This document shows, one piece after another, positions 1 through 7,914 of a stretch of 53,060 bases of DNA. The position numbers and the translations under genes are program-made. A model generated the notes under the pieces. That model worked only from the letters and a program-made list of their open reading frames with translations, did not search any database and was not told the origin of the DNA. Position 1 is the first letter of the stretch. Each line of letters opens with the position of its first letter. The stretch is from Mycolicibacillus trivialis (GTDB lineage: Bacteria > Actinomycetota > Actinomycetes > Mycobacteriales > Mycobacteriaceae), in contig NZ_LQPZ01000007.1 in NCBI RefSeq assembly GCF_002102395.1, forward strand, positions 1 to 53,060. Direction: 5' to 3'.

Positions 1-51
1 GCCGGCGGCTCGGTGATCAGCCTCCCGCTCAAGAACCAAGATCCCCGTTAG
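1..51 (+). CDS. 3' end of an unidentified upstream gene
   Basis: Frame 1 is open from the window edge to a TAG at 49-51 and encodes a 16-residue C-terminus (AGGSVISLPLKNQDPR). It converges on the Rrf2 gene, whose stop lies 25 bp further on. The fragment is too short to assign a family, and an open frame of this size could occur by chance in G+C-rich DNA. Confidence 0.3.
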   Translation, partial: AGGSVISLPLKNQDPR

Positions 52-76
52 GACACGCTGATCGGTTCCCATTAGG

Positions 77-544
77 TCAGCCGCGCCGGGTGCGCTCCTG
101 GGCCCGGTAGTCGTCGGCCAGCGCCGCGACGTGGGCGGGCAACGTGCCGCCGGCCACGTCGGCCAGCGTGGTCTGCTCGAGCACGGCCCGCATGCTGGCC
201 CGCAGCGCACGCCACACGTCGGTGAGCGCGGCGGTCGGCCCCGAATACGGCAGATCGCCCAGCCCGATGTCGCGCACGCTGGCCAGCGGGCCGTCGATGC
301 AGCGCAACACGTCGGCGAGGCTGATCTCGGTGGCCGCCCGCGCCAATTCGTAGCCGCCGTCACGCCCCCGGTGGCTGCGCACCAGCCGGTCGGTGCGCAG
401 CGCGGCGAGGATGTCGACCAGGAACTGCGCCGGGATGCCCTGCGCCTGTGCCAGATCCTCGGTCTTGGTCAGCGTGCCGGGTTCGACGGTGGCCAACTGC
501 ACCATCGCCCGTACGGCGTACTCCGCCTTGGCCGACATGCGCAT
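77..544 (-). CDS. Rrf2-family transcriptional regulator (Rv1287-like)
   Basis: This 155-residue winged-helix protein begins [14 protein letters not shown], the usual Rrf2 opening. An HTH follows at about residues 25-60 ([17 protein letters not shown], then the wing [15 protein letters not shown]). Only one Cys is visible (DVLRCIDGP), so the three-Cys cluster of IscR/NsrR is absent and iron-sulfur binding is unlikely. It is the last gene after cysD and cysNC on the same strand, so a role in sulfur or cysteine control resembling CymR is a reasonable inference. Start choice is open: a GTG at 577 overlaps the cysNC stop by 4 bp (GTGA), an ATG at 553 has GGTGG a few bases upstream, and the ATG at 544 matches the family N-terminus. 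Confidence 0.85.
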   Translation of the reverse strand: MRMSAKAEYAVRAMVQLATVEPGTLTKTEDLAQAQGIPAQFLVDILAALRTDRLVRSHRGRDGGYELARAATEISLADVLRCIDGPLASVRDIGLGDLPYSGPTAALTDVWRALRASMRAVLEQTTLADVAGGTLPAHVAALADDYRAQERTRRG

Positions 545-573
545 GCCGCGCATTCTGCCACCCGGCGCCGCGG

Positions 574-2427
574 TCACCGCCCGATGTCGAGCAGGGCGAT
601 GACCTGCTCGGCCAACTCCTCCACCGAACGGTCCGGCACCAGCCGCAGGTCGGGGTTCTTCGGCCGCTGATAGGGGCTGTCGATGCCGGTGAAGTGGGTG
701 ATCTCGCCGGCACGCGCCTTGGCGTACAGCCCCTTGGGGTCGCGGCGTTCGCAGTCCTCCAGCGGCGTGTCGCAGAACACCTCGTAGAACTCCACTCCGG
801 CGTCGGTGTGCACCTGGCGGGCCAGCTGCCGGTGCTCGGTCAGCGGGCTGATCGCAGGCACCAGCACGATCTGTCCGGAATCGGCCATCAGGGTGGCGAC
901 ATGGGCCAGCCGGCGCAGGTTCTCCGCCCGGTCGGCCATCGAGAACCCCAGGTCCGCGTTGAGCCCGTGCCGCAGGTTGTCCCCGTCGAGCACGTAGGCG
1001 GCGACGCCGAGCTCAAGCAGCCGGCGCTCCACGTGGACCGCCACCGAGGACTTCCCCGAACCCGACAGCCCGGTGAACCAGACCGTGCGACCGCGGGCGA
1101 GCCGGTCCTCGGCGGTGACCAGCGACGTGTGCCGCACGGCGTTGGGGCTGGAGGTCCGCGCCGAACTGTCGCGCAGCACCATGCCGGCGGCGACGGTGGC
1201 GTTGCTGTCGGGATCGATGAGGATGAACGAGCCGGTGCTGGTGTTGCGGGAGTACTCGTCGAGCAGCAGCGGCACCTGCGCGCGCAGCGCGACCCGGCCG
1301 AGCTCGTTGAGCTTGAGCGCGGTGGCCGATTTGTCGCGGTGCAGCGTGTTGACGTCCAGCCGGTAGTCGAGCGCGCTGACCCGGACCCGGGTGGTCCGGG
1401 TGGTCTGCTTGATCACGTAGGTGCGCCCCGGCTCCAGCGCGGAGTCATCGGACATCCAGCACACGGTGGCGTCGAAGTCCTGGGTGACCCGCGGCTGGTT
1501 CTGGGTGCGCGCGATCATGTCACCGCGCGAGACGTCGAGGTCGTCGGCGAGGCTGACCGACACCGCCATCGGCGGGAAGGCCTCGTCCACCGGCCCGGCC
1601 GGGCCCTCGATCGCGGTGATGCGACTGGATTTGCCTGCGGGCAGGACGACGACCTCGTCGCCCGGGCGCATCACGCCGCTGGCCACCGTCCCGGCGTAGC
1701 TGCGGTGGTCCCAGTGCTCACGGGTCTGCGGGCGGATCACGTACTGGACCGGGAAGCGGACGTCGACGAGGTTGCGGTCCCCGCCGATGTAGACCTGTTC
1801 CAGGTGCGGCAGCAACGCCAGACCCTCATACCAGGGCGCCTTCTCGGATTTGGTCACCACGTTGTCGCCGTGCAGCGCCGACAGCGGGATCGTGGTGACG
1901 TCCTGGACGTCCAGCCGGGTGGTGAAGGCGTGGAATTCGTCGCGGATCGCCTCGAAACGCTCACGGTCCCAATCGATCAGGTCCATCTTGTTCACCGCGA
2001 GCACGATGTGGCGGATGCCCAGCAGCGCTGCGAGGAAGGCGTGCCGCCGGGACTGTTCCTGCAGCCCGTGCCGCGCGTCGACCAGCACGATCGCCAGTTG
2101 CGCGGTGGACGTGCCGGTCACCATGTTGCGGGTGTACTGCAGATGCCCCGGGGTGTCGGCGATGATGAATTTCCGTTTGGGCGTGGCGAAATAGCGGTAG
2201 GCGACGTCGATCGTGATGCCCTGCTCGCGTTCTGCGCGAAGCCCGTCGGTGACCAGCGCCAGATCGGTGAAGTCGTTGCCCCGTTCGGCCGAAGTGCGCT
2301 CCACCGAGGCCCACTGGTCCTCCATGACCGCCTTGGAGTCATAGAGCAGTCGGCCGATCAGGGTCGATTTCCCGTCGTCGACCGAACCGGCGGTCGCGAT
2401 GCGCAGCAGTGTGGTCGGTTCGCTCAT
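574..2427 (-). CDS. cysNC: bifunctional sulfate adenylyltransferase subunit 1 / APS kinase
   Basis: This 617-residue fusion provides the GTPase subunit of ATP sulfurylase and then phosphorylates APS to PAPS. The CysN part carries P-loop GSVDDGKS (14-21), DTPGH (92-96) and NKMD (146-149), followed by EF-Tu-like beta-barrel domains to about residue 430. The CysC part starts near residue 435 with P-loop GLSGSGKS (453-460) and has the APS-kinase segments [10 protein letters not shown] and [18 protein letters not shown]. The length agrees with mycobacterial CysN/C (about 614). The ATG at 2427 overlaps the cysD stop by one base (TGATG), so the two are probably translationally coupled. All GTPase and kinase motifs are intact, so both activities are expected. 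Confidence 0.97.
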   Translation of the reverse strand: MSEPTTLLRIATAGSVDDGKSTLIGRLLYDSKAVMEDQWASVERTSAERGNDFTDLALVTDGLRAEREQGITIDVAYRYFATPKRKFIIADTPGHLQYTRNMVTGTSTAQLAIVLVDARHGLQEQSRRHAFLAALLGIRHIVLAVNKMDLIDWDRERFEAIRDEFHAFTTRLDVQDVTTIPLSALHGDNVVTKSEKAPWYEGLALLPHLEQVYIGGDRNLVDVRFPVQYVIRPQTREHWDHRSYAGTVASGVMRPGDEVVVLPAGKSSRITAIEGPAGPVDEAFPPMAVSVSLADDLDVSRGDMIARTQNQPRVTQDFDATVCWMSDDSALEPGRTYVIKQTTRTTRVRVSALDYRLDVNTLHRDKSATALKLNELGRVALRAQVPLLLDEYSRNTSTGSFILIDPDSNATVAAGMVLRDSSARTSSPNAVRHTSLVTAEDRLARGRTVWFTGLSGSGKSSVAVHVERRLLELGVAAYVLDGDNLRHGLNADLGFSMADRAENLRRLAHVATLMADSGQIVLVPAISPLTEHRQLARQVHTDAGVEFYEVFCDTPLEDCERRDPKGLYAKARAGEITHFTGIDSPYQRPKNPDLRLVPDRSVEELAEQVIALLDIGR

Positions 2428-3356
2428 CAGAAGTAGCCCTGCCGTTTTCGGTCTTCCATGCCGGCTTCGGAGATGCGGTCGTCGGCGCGGGTCGCGCCGC
2501 GCTCGGTCAGCCGCGACACGGCGGTCTCGGCGATCACCTCGGCCACCGTGCTCGCCGTGGACTCCACGCATCCGGTGCAGGTGACGTCGCCGACGGTGCG
2601 GAACCGCACCATCGTCTCGAACACCTCTTCATCGGGGCGCGGCTGCTGGAACCGGTGGACGGCCAGCAGCATGCCGTCGCGGGCGAAGACCTGCCTGCGG
2701 TGGGCGTAGTAGATCGACGGCAGGGTGATCTCCTCGGCGCCGATGTAGTTCCAGATGTCGAACTCGGTCCAGTTCGACAGCGGGAAGACCCGGATGTGCT
2801 CGCCCTTGCGGTGCCGGCCGTTGTAGAGGTTCCACAGCTCCGGACGCTGCGCCTTGGGGTCCCACTGGCCGAACTCGTCGCGGAAACTGAAGACCCGCTC
2901 CTTGGCGCGCGCCTTCTCCTCGTCGCGGCGCGCCCCGCCGAACGCGGCGTCGAACCGGTTCTCCCGGATCGCGCGCAGCAGCGTCACCGTCTGGATGGGG
3001 TTGCGCGACGGGAAGGTCTCGGCGACCCGGCCTGCGTCGATGTCCTCCTGGACCGAGGCGACGACGAGCCGGGCCCCGGTCTGCTCGATCAGCCGGTCCC
3101 GGGTGGTGATGACCTCGTCGAAGTTGTGGCCGGTGTCGACGTGCATGACCGGGAACGGCAGCCGGCCCGGCCGGAACGCCTTCAACGCCAGGTGCAGCAT
3201 CACGATCGAGTCCTTGCCGCCGGAGAACAGCAGCACCGGACGTTCGAACTCCGCGGCCACCTCGCGGATGATGTGGATGGCCTCGGCCTCCAGGGCGCGC
3301 AGCTGGCTCAACTCGTATTGCCCGGGCACCGGCCGGGTCACGGCAGGCGCGCTCAC
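2427..3356 (-). CDS. cysD: sulfate adenylyltransferase subunit 2
   Basis: CysD is the adenylyl-transferring subunit of ATP sulfurylase. It joins sulfate and ATP to form APS, driven by GTP hydrolysis in CysN. The 309-residue product has the PP-loop SGGKDS followed by IVMLHLALKAF, plus conserved segments HVDTGHNFDEV, FGGARRDEEKARAKER, GDVTCTGCVEST and the C-terminal MEDRKRQGYF. The GTG at 3356 is chosen because the protein aligns with the family from VPGQYELSQL. A frame-consistent TTG at 3437 would add 27 residues of atypical composition, and that TTG sits inside a TTGACA hexamer. A short upstream ORF ends on this GTG (see 3353-3409). The gene heads the cysD-cysNC-Rrf2 operon. Confidence 0.95.
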   Translation of the reverse strand: MSAPAVTRPVPGQYELSQLRALEAEAIHIIREVAAEFERPVLLFSGGKDSIVMLHLALKAFRPGRLPFPVMHVDTGHNFDEVITTRDRLIEQTGARLVVASVQEDIDAGRVAETFPSRNPIQTVTLLRAIRENRFDAAFGGARRDEEKARAKERVFSFRDEFGQWDPKAQRPELWNLYNGRHRKGEHIRVFPLSNWTEFDIWNYIGAEEITLPSIYYAHRRQVFARDGMLLAVHRFQQPRPDEEVFETMVRFRTVGDVTCTGCVESTASTVAEVIAETAVSRLTERGATRADDRISEAGMEDRKRQGYF

Positions 3357-3409
3357 GGTTTCCCGGTAAAGTTGGCTGATCTGGCCAGATTTATCCGCAT
3401 AGCCCCCAT
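3353..3409 (-). CDS. candidate leader peptide uORF upstream of cysD
   Basis: An 18-codon ORF (MGAMRINLARSANFTGKP, or 15 codons from the internal ATG at 3400) ends in a TGA that overlaps the cysD GTG start (GTGA), a typical coupling geometry. A perfect palindrome, ATCTGGCCAGAT, lies within its codons. Actinobacteria are known to carry short leader peptides before sulfur-assimilation genes. The R-I-N-L-A-R stretch loosely recalls the R-x-[IV]-[DN]-L-x-R pattern I remember for such leaders, but no cysteine run is present here. Translation is inferred and not shown. Confidence 0.45.
   Translation of the reverse strand: MGAMRINLARSANFTGKP
3379..3390. promoter_or_regulatory. perfect 12-bp palindrome upstream of cysD (candidate operator)
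   Basis: ATCTGGCCAGAT is self-complementary and lies 22 bp upstream of the cysD GTG. On the minus strand the AT-rich run GATAAAT directly precedes it, which could be a -10 region. A repressor bound here would cover the start of transcription. The Rrf2 protein of the same operon is one candidate ligand, by inference only. Confidence 0.4.
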
Positions 3410-3476
3410 GGAAGCAGGCGGGTGTTCGTGTTGTCAACGCCGCGGGTCGGAGCCTCCCGGCCGCCGCCGCCCGGGG

Positions 3477-3965
3477 TTAGGGCGTCACTTCCTCGAGCCG
3501 GCCGGTCGCGACGTCGAACACGAAGCCGCGCAGCGCGCTGTGCGAGACGAACGGGCTGGTCCGCAGCCGCCGGATCGACTGCCGCACGTCGTCGGCGGGG
3601 TCGGGGAAGGCCTCCGGCGCCCACCCCGGCCGGATCCCGGTGTCCTCCTGGATGCTCGCCTTGAACTCGTCGTCGGTGAAGGTCAGCATGCCGCAGTCGG
3701 TGTGGTGGACCAGGATGATCTCCCGGGTGCCGAGCAACCGCTGGTTGATCGCCAGCGAGCGGATGACGTCGTCGGTGATCACCCCGCCCGCATTGCGGAT
3801 CGTGTGCGCCTCGCCGTCTTTGATCCCGAGCATCCGGTGCACGTCGAGCCGGGCGTCCATGCAGGCGACGATCGCCACGTGCTTGCTCGGCGGCATCGGC
3901 AGCGGACCGCTGAAGGTCTGCGCATACTCGCGGTTGTTGGCCAGGTACTCATCGGTGATCGGCAC
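3477..3965 (-). CDS. canA: beta-carbonic anhydrase (Rv1284-like)
   Basis: This 162-residue cytoplasmic zinc enzyme interconverts CO2 and bicarbonate. The expected zinc ligands are present: Cys35 in ACMDAR, His88 and Cys91 in HHTDCG. The Asp37-Arg39 catalytic dyad is also present. The GTG at 3965 gives an N-terminus (VPITDEYLANN) that aligns with the M. tuberculosis protein, while a further upstream start would add an unrelated MRQDDRGCC stretch. Where I recall Cys61 in Rv1284 (NAGC), this protein has Gly61. It ends 120 bp before cysD on the same strand. It may be read with the sulfate genes, but the intervening DNA has room for a separate cysD promoter. Confidence 0.95.
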   Translation of the reverse strand: MPITDEYLANNREYAQTFSGPLPMPPSKHVAIVACMDARLDVHRMLGIKDGEAHTIRNAGGVITDDVIRSLAINQRLLGTREIILVHHTDCGMLTFTDDEFKASIQEDTGIRPGWAPEAFPDPADDVRQSIRRLRTSPFVSHSALRGFVFDVATGRLEEVTP

Positions 3966-4163
3966 GCAACATCCCCTATCGTCTTGGCGCACAGAAAATT
4001 TCGGCGACGGCAGTCTAGCAACACCGTCGCGCCCGCTCCAGGGTTTAAATCATCCCGATCCGCTATACCCGCATCGGCGTGCGCCCGCGCCCATTCCACC
4101 GCCACCGGCGACACGCCGCCGCGCCCGGCCCAACCGGCGCGCCTTCCCCCCGCGGGTGTTCTC

Positions 4164-4169
4164 TACGCT
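4164..4169 (+). promoter_or_regulatory. -10 box of the opp operon, placing the transcript start at an ATG
   Basis: TACGCT fits the mycobacterial TANNNT -10 consensus. Six bases separate it from an ATG at 4176, the spacing expected of a leaderless transcript. No TTGACA-like -35 is visible, which is common in mycobacteria. The rest of the 233-bp canA/oppB divergent region (3966-4198) shows a TTTAAA/TATACC stretch near 4044-4071 that could be a second promoter in either direction. Confidence 0.45.
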
Positions 4170-4175
4170 GAGTCA

Positions 4176-4202
4176 ATGCGATGCAGGCCGGTTCGCACAT
4201 GA
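4176..4202 (+). CDS. candidate leaderless 8-codon uORF coupled to oppB
   Basis: ATG at 4176 opens an 8-codon frame (MRCRPVRT) whose TGA (4200-4202) overlaps the oppB ATG (4199-4201) as ATGA. The ATG lies 6 nt after a TANNNT box, so it may be the 5' end of the mRNA. If translated, ribosomes finishing here could reinitiate at oppB, which has no clear Shine-Dalgarno sequence of its own. Confidence 0.4.
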   Translation: MRCRPVRT

Positions 4203-5176
4203 CCCGATTCCTGGCGGGTCGCGTGCTCAACTATCTGGTGCTGCTCGCGCTGGCGTCGTTCCTCACCTACTGTCTGACCTCGCTCGCGTTCTCCCCGCTG
4301 GAGAGCCTGATGCAGCGCAACCCGCGACCACCGCAGGCCGTCATCGACGCCAAGGCCGCCGACCTGGGCCTGGACAAGCCGATCCCGCTGCGCTACGCGC
4401 ACTGGGCGTCCGGCGCGGTCCGCGGCGACTTCGGTGTCACCGTCACCGGCCAGCCGGTCTCCGAGGAGTTGTGGCGCCGGATCGGGGTCAGCCTGCGCCT
4501 GTTGGTCATCGGCTCGCTGGTCGGCACCCTCGCCGGGGTGGCGCTGGGTGCCTGGGGCGCGATCCGCCAATACCGGCTCTCCGACCGGGTCATCACCGCC
4601 CTGGCCCTGCTGATCCTGTCCATCCCCACTTTCGTGCTGGCCAACCTGCTCATCCAGGGCGGGCTGCAGGCCAACTGGGTGACCGGCACCCAAATGTTCG
4701 AGTACGTCGGGGAGACCTCCCCCGGCGTCACCGGCGGCGGCTGGCACGCCCTGCTCGACCGCCTCCAGCACCTGGTGCTGCCCACCATGACGCTGGCGCT
4801 GGCCGCGGCGGCCGGCTTCAGCCGCTACCAGCGCAACGCGATGCTCGACGTCCTCGGCCAGGACTTCATCCGCACCGCCCGCGCCAAGGGGCTGACCCGG
4901 CGTCAGGCGCTGATCAAACACGGCCTGCGCACCGCCCTGATCCCGATGGCCACCCTGTTCGCCTACGGGGTGGCCGGCCTGGTCACCGGCGCCGTCTTCG
5001 TCGAGAAGATCTTCGGCTGGCACGGCATGGGCGAATGGGTGGTGCAGGGCATCGCCACCCAGGACGCCAACATCGTCGCCGCGATCACGATGTTCTCCGG
5101 TGCCGCGGTGCTGCTGGCCGGCCTGCTCTCCGACGTCATCTACGCCATCCTCGATCCGCGGGTGCGGGTGTCATGA
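4199..5176 (+). CDS. oppB: oligopeptide ABC transporter permease OppB
   Basis: This 325-residue inner-membrane permease is one of two forming the peptide channel. It starts [21 protein letters not shown] (first TM helix) and has about six TM segments. The cytoplasmic coupling helix near residues 225-245 ([19 protein letters not shown]) contacts the ATPase OppD. The ATG at 4199 matches the N-terminus I recall for M. tuberculosis OppB. An in-frame ATG at 4181 would add MQAGSH. It overlaps oppC by 4 bp (ATGA) and begins a four-gene operon. Confidence 0.95.
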   Translation: MTRFLAGRVLNYLVLLALASFLTYCLTSLAFSPLESLMQRNPRPPQAVIDAKAADLGLDKPIPLRYAHWASGAVRGDFGVTVTGQPVSEELWRRIGVSLRLLVIGSLVGTLAGVALGAWGAIRQYRLSDRVITALALLILSIPTFVLANLLIQGGLQANWVTGTQMFEYVGETSPGVTGGGWHALLDRLQHLVLPTMTLALAAAAGFSRYQRNAMLDVLGQDFIRTARAKGLTRRQALIKHGLRTALIPMATLFAYGVAGLVTGAVFVEKIFGWHGMGEWVVQGIATQDANIVAAITMFSGAAVLLAGLLSDVIYAILDPRVRVS

Positions 5177-6075
5177 CCCGCACCGACCCGGACGGCGAAC
5201 TCGCCACCTTCACCTCGCGGCGCACCCTGGTGCTGCGCCGGTTCCTGCGCAACCCGGCCGCGGTCGGCTCGCTGGCACTGCTGGCCTTGCTGTTCATCGG
5301 CGCCTACGCCTTGCCTCCGCTGCTGCCCTACTCCTACACCGACCTCGACTACGACGCCCTGCTGCACCCACCGAGCACCAGGCACTGGCTGGGCACCAAC
5401 GCGCTGGGCCAGGACCTGCTGGCCCAGACCCTGCGGGGGATGCAGAAGTCGATGCTGATCGGGGTCTGCGTGGCGTTCATCTCCACGCTGATCGCCGCGA
5501 CCGTGGGCGCGATCTCGGGGTACTTCGGCGGCTGGCGCGACCGCGCGCTGATGTGGCTGGTGGATCTGCTGCTGGTGGTGCCGAGCTTCATCCTGATCGC
5601 GATCGTCACGCCGCGCACCAAGAACTCCGCCAACATCGGCATGCTGGTGCTGCTGCTCGCCGCGTTCAGCTGGATGATCAGCTCGCGCATGGTGCGCGGC
5701 CTGACGATGAGCCTGCGCGACCGCGAGTTCATCCGCGCCGCCCGCTACATGGGGGTGTCCAGCAGGCGGATCATCACCGGCCACATCATCCCCAACGTCG
5801 CCTCCATCCTGATCATCGACACCGCCCTGAACGTGGCGGTGGCGATCCTCGCCGAGACCGGCCTGAGCTACCTGGGTTTCGGCATCCAGCCGCCGGACGT
5901 GTCACTGGGAACCCTGATCGCCGACGGCACCGCCTCGGCGATCACCTTCCCGTGGGTGTTCCTCTTCCCGGCCGGAGTGCTGGTCGCGATCCTGGTCTGC
6001 GCCAACCTCGCCGGCGACGGACTGCGCGACGCCCTGGACCCGCAGAGCGCGACGCTGCGCCGGAGCCGGCGATGA
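5173..6075 (+). CDS. oppC: oligopeptide ABC transporter permease OppC
   Basis: This 300-residue second permease has an N-terminal tail of about 35 residues before the first TM helix ([19 protein letters not shown]). It contains the [16 protein letters not shown] motif typical of OppC/DppC. The coupling loop is [24 protein letters not shown], cut here as [13 protein letters not shown] followed by [10 protein letters not shown]. The C-terminus ends [10 protein letters not shown], as in the family. Starts and stops overlap by 4 bp on both sides (ATGA with oppB, ATGA with oppD), so expression of the three is tightly linked. Confidence 0.95.
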   Translation: MTRTDPDGELATFTSRRTLVLRRFLRNPAAVGSLALLALLFIGAYALPPLLPYSYTDLDYDALLHPPSTRHWLGTNALGQDLLAQTLRGMQKSMLIGVCVAFISTLIAATVGAISGYFGGWRDRALMWLVDLLLVVPSFILIAIVTPRTKNSANIGMLVLLLAAFSWMISSRMVRGLTMSLRDREFIRAARYMGVSSRRIITGHIIPNVASILIIDTALNVAVAILAETGLSYLGFGIQPPDVSLGTLIADGTASAITFPWVFLFPAGVLVAILVCANLAGDGLRDALDPQSATLRRSRR

Positions 6076-7910
6076 GCCCACTGCTGCAGGTGCGTGACCT
6101 CGCGGTCACCTTCACCACCGACCACGAACAGGTGCCCGCGGTGCGCGGCGTGAACTACCACGTCGAACCCGGCGAGGTGGTGGCCATGGTCGGCGAATCC
6201 GGTTCGGGCAAATCCGCGGCCGCGATGGCGGTGATGGGCCTGCTGCCCGAGCACACCGCCGTCAGCGGATCGGTGCGCCTTCACGGCACCGAGTTGCTCG
6301 GTCTGGGCGACCGTGCGCTGTCCGCGGTGCGCGGCAAGCAGATCGGCATGGTCTTCCAGGACCCGATGTCGGCGCTGACCCCGGTCTATCCGGTCGGCGA
6401 CCAGATCGCCGAGGCGATCCGCGTCCACCGCCCCGGCACCGGACGCGCCGCCGCGCGCCGCACAGCGGTGGAGTTGCTGGAGCTGGTCGGCATCGCCCGT
6501 CCGGCTGAACGCGCCCGCGCCTTCCCCCACGAACTCTCCGGCGGGGAGCGCCAGCGCGTGGTGATCGCGATCGCGATCGCCAACGACCCCGACCTGCTGA
6601 TCTGCGACGAACCCACCACCGCCCTCGACGTCACCGTGCAGGCGCAGATCCTCGACGTGCTCAAGACCGCCCGGGACGTCACCGGCGCCGGGGTGCTGAT
6701 CATCACCCACGATCTGGGTGTGGTCGCCGAGTTCGCCGACCGTGCCCTGGTGATGTACGCCGGACGCGTCGTCGAGTCCGCGCCCGTGAACACCCTCTAC
6801 CGGGACCGCCGGATGCCCTACACGGTCGGCCTGCTGGGCTCGGTGCCGCGCCTCGACGCCGCCCAGGGCACCCGGCTGGTGCCGATCCCCGGCGCTCCCC
6901 CGGCTCCGGCCGCACTCGAGTCCGGGTGCCCGTTCGCGCCGCGCTGCCCGCTGGCGACCGACGAATGCCGGGCCGCCGAACCGGAGTTGCTGGAGGTCGG
7001 CGCCGACCACCACGCCGCGTGCATCCACACCGACCGGGTCGCCGGCCGCACCGCCGCGCAGATCTACGGTGTCAGCGCCGCTGCCGCGCCGCCGGCGACC
7101 GAGGAGTCCGACGTGGTGGTGCGGGTGCGCGACCTGGTGAAGACCTATCCCCTGACCAAAGGCGTGCTGCTGCGCCGCACGGTGGGCGAGATCCGGGCCG
7201 TCGACACCGTGAGTTTCGCGCTGCGCGAGGGCCGGACCCTGGGGATCGTCGGCGAATCCGGGTCCGGCAAATCCACGACGCTGCGCGAGATCCTGGAACT
7301 GACGGCCCCGCAGTCGGGCTCCATCGAGGTCCTCGGCGTCGACGTCGCCGGCCTGAACTCCGCGCGCCGACGCGCGCTGCGCCGCGACCTGCAGGTGGTG
7401 TTCCAGGATCCGGTCGCCTCGCTGGACCCGCGGCTGCCCATCTTCGACATCCTGGCTCAGCCGTTGCACGCCAACGGATTCGACAAGACCGCGATTCGCA
7501 CCCGGGTGGCCGAACTGCTCGACATCGTCGGCTTGCGCCGCGCCGACGCGAGCCGCTACCCGGCGGAGTTCTCCGGCGGCCAGAAGCAGCGGATCGGCAT
7601 CGCCCGGGCACTGGCCCTGCAGCCGAAGATCCTCGCCCTCGACGAGCCGGTCTCCGCCCTCGACGTGTCCATTCAGGCCGGGATCATCAACCTGCTGCTG
7701 GACTTGCAGCAACAGTTCGGGTTGTCGTATCTGTTCGTCTCCCACGACCTTTCGGTGGTCAAACACCTGGCCCACGATGTCGTCGTCCTGCACCGCGGCC
7801 GGGTCGTCGAGCAGGGCCCGAGCACCGCGGTGTTCGACGCGCCGCGTGACGACTACACCCGTCGGCTGCTGGCCGCGGTGCCACAACCCGACCCGACGCG
7901 AAGGAGCTGA
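6072..7910 (+). CDS. oppD: oligopeptide ABC transporter ATPase OppD (two fused NBDs)
   Basis: This 612-residue protein fuses the two nucleotide-binding domains that other bacteria encode separately (OppD and OppF). Walker A GESGSGKS occurs at 41-48 and again from residue 394. The signatures are LSGGERQR and FSGGQKQR, and both Walker B glutamates are present ([16 protein letters not shown]). After the first NBD is an Opp/Dpp C-terminal domain with Cys286, Cys292, Cys299 and Cys317 (C-x5-C-x6-C-x17-C). I recall that the M. tuberculosis OppABCD structure shows an iron-sulfur cluster in this kind of domain, so a [4Fe-4S] site is likely. The gene overlaps oppC by 4 bp, and oppA follows after 4 bp. 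Confidence 0.95.
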   Translation: MSPLLQVRDLAVTFTTDHEQVPAVRGVNYHVEPGEVVAMVGESGSGKSAAAMAVMGLLPEHTAVSGSVRLHGTELLGLGDRALSAVRGKQIGMVFQDPMSALTPVYPVGDQIAEAIRVHRPGTGRAAARRTAVELLELVGIARPAERARAFPHELSGGERQRVVIAIAIANDPDLLICDEPTTALDVTVQAQILDVLKTARDVTGAGVLIITHDLGVVAEFADRALVMYAGRVVESAPVNTLYRDRRMPYTVGLLGSVPRLDAAQGTRLVPIPGAPPAPAALESGCPFAPRCPLATDECRAAEPELLEVGADHHAACIHTDRVAGRTAAQIYGVSAAAAPPATEESDVVVRVRDLVKTYPLTKGVLLRRTVGEIRAVDTVSFALREGRTLGIVGESGSGKSTTLREILELTAPQSGSIEVLGVDVAGLNSARRRALRRDLQVVFQDPVASLDPRLPIFDILAQPLHANGFDKTAIRTRVAELLDIVGLRRADASRYPAEFSGGQKQRIGIARALALQPKILALDEPVSALDVSIQAGIINLLLDLQQQFGLSYLFVSHDLSVVKHLAHDVVVLHRGRVVEQGPSTAVFDAPRDDYTRRLLAAVPQPDPTRRS

Positions 7911-7914
7911 TCAC

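Noticed and set aside
448..2436. Long plus-strand ORF (662 codons) antisense to cysNC
   Set aside because: It is an opposite-strand shadow of a clearly recognisable gene. The translation is low-complexity Arg/Gly/His-rich, as expected from high G+C.
3357..3437. TTG at 3437 as a start giving a 336-residue CysD
   Set aside because: The extra 27 residues do not fit the family, the codons look non-coding, and the TTG is part of a TTGACA hexamer. GTG 3356 fits the alignment.
3409..3460. Plus-strand mini-ORF MEAGGCSCCQRRG between cysD and canA, resembling a polycysteine leader
   Set aside because: It reads away from both sulfur-related genes, and the next plus-strand gene is about 750 bp further on, so it cannot act as their leader.
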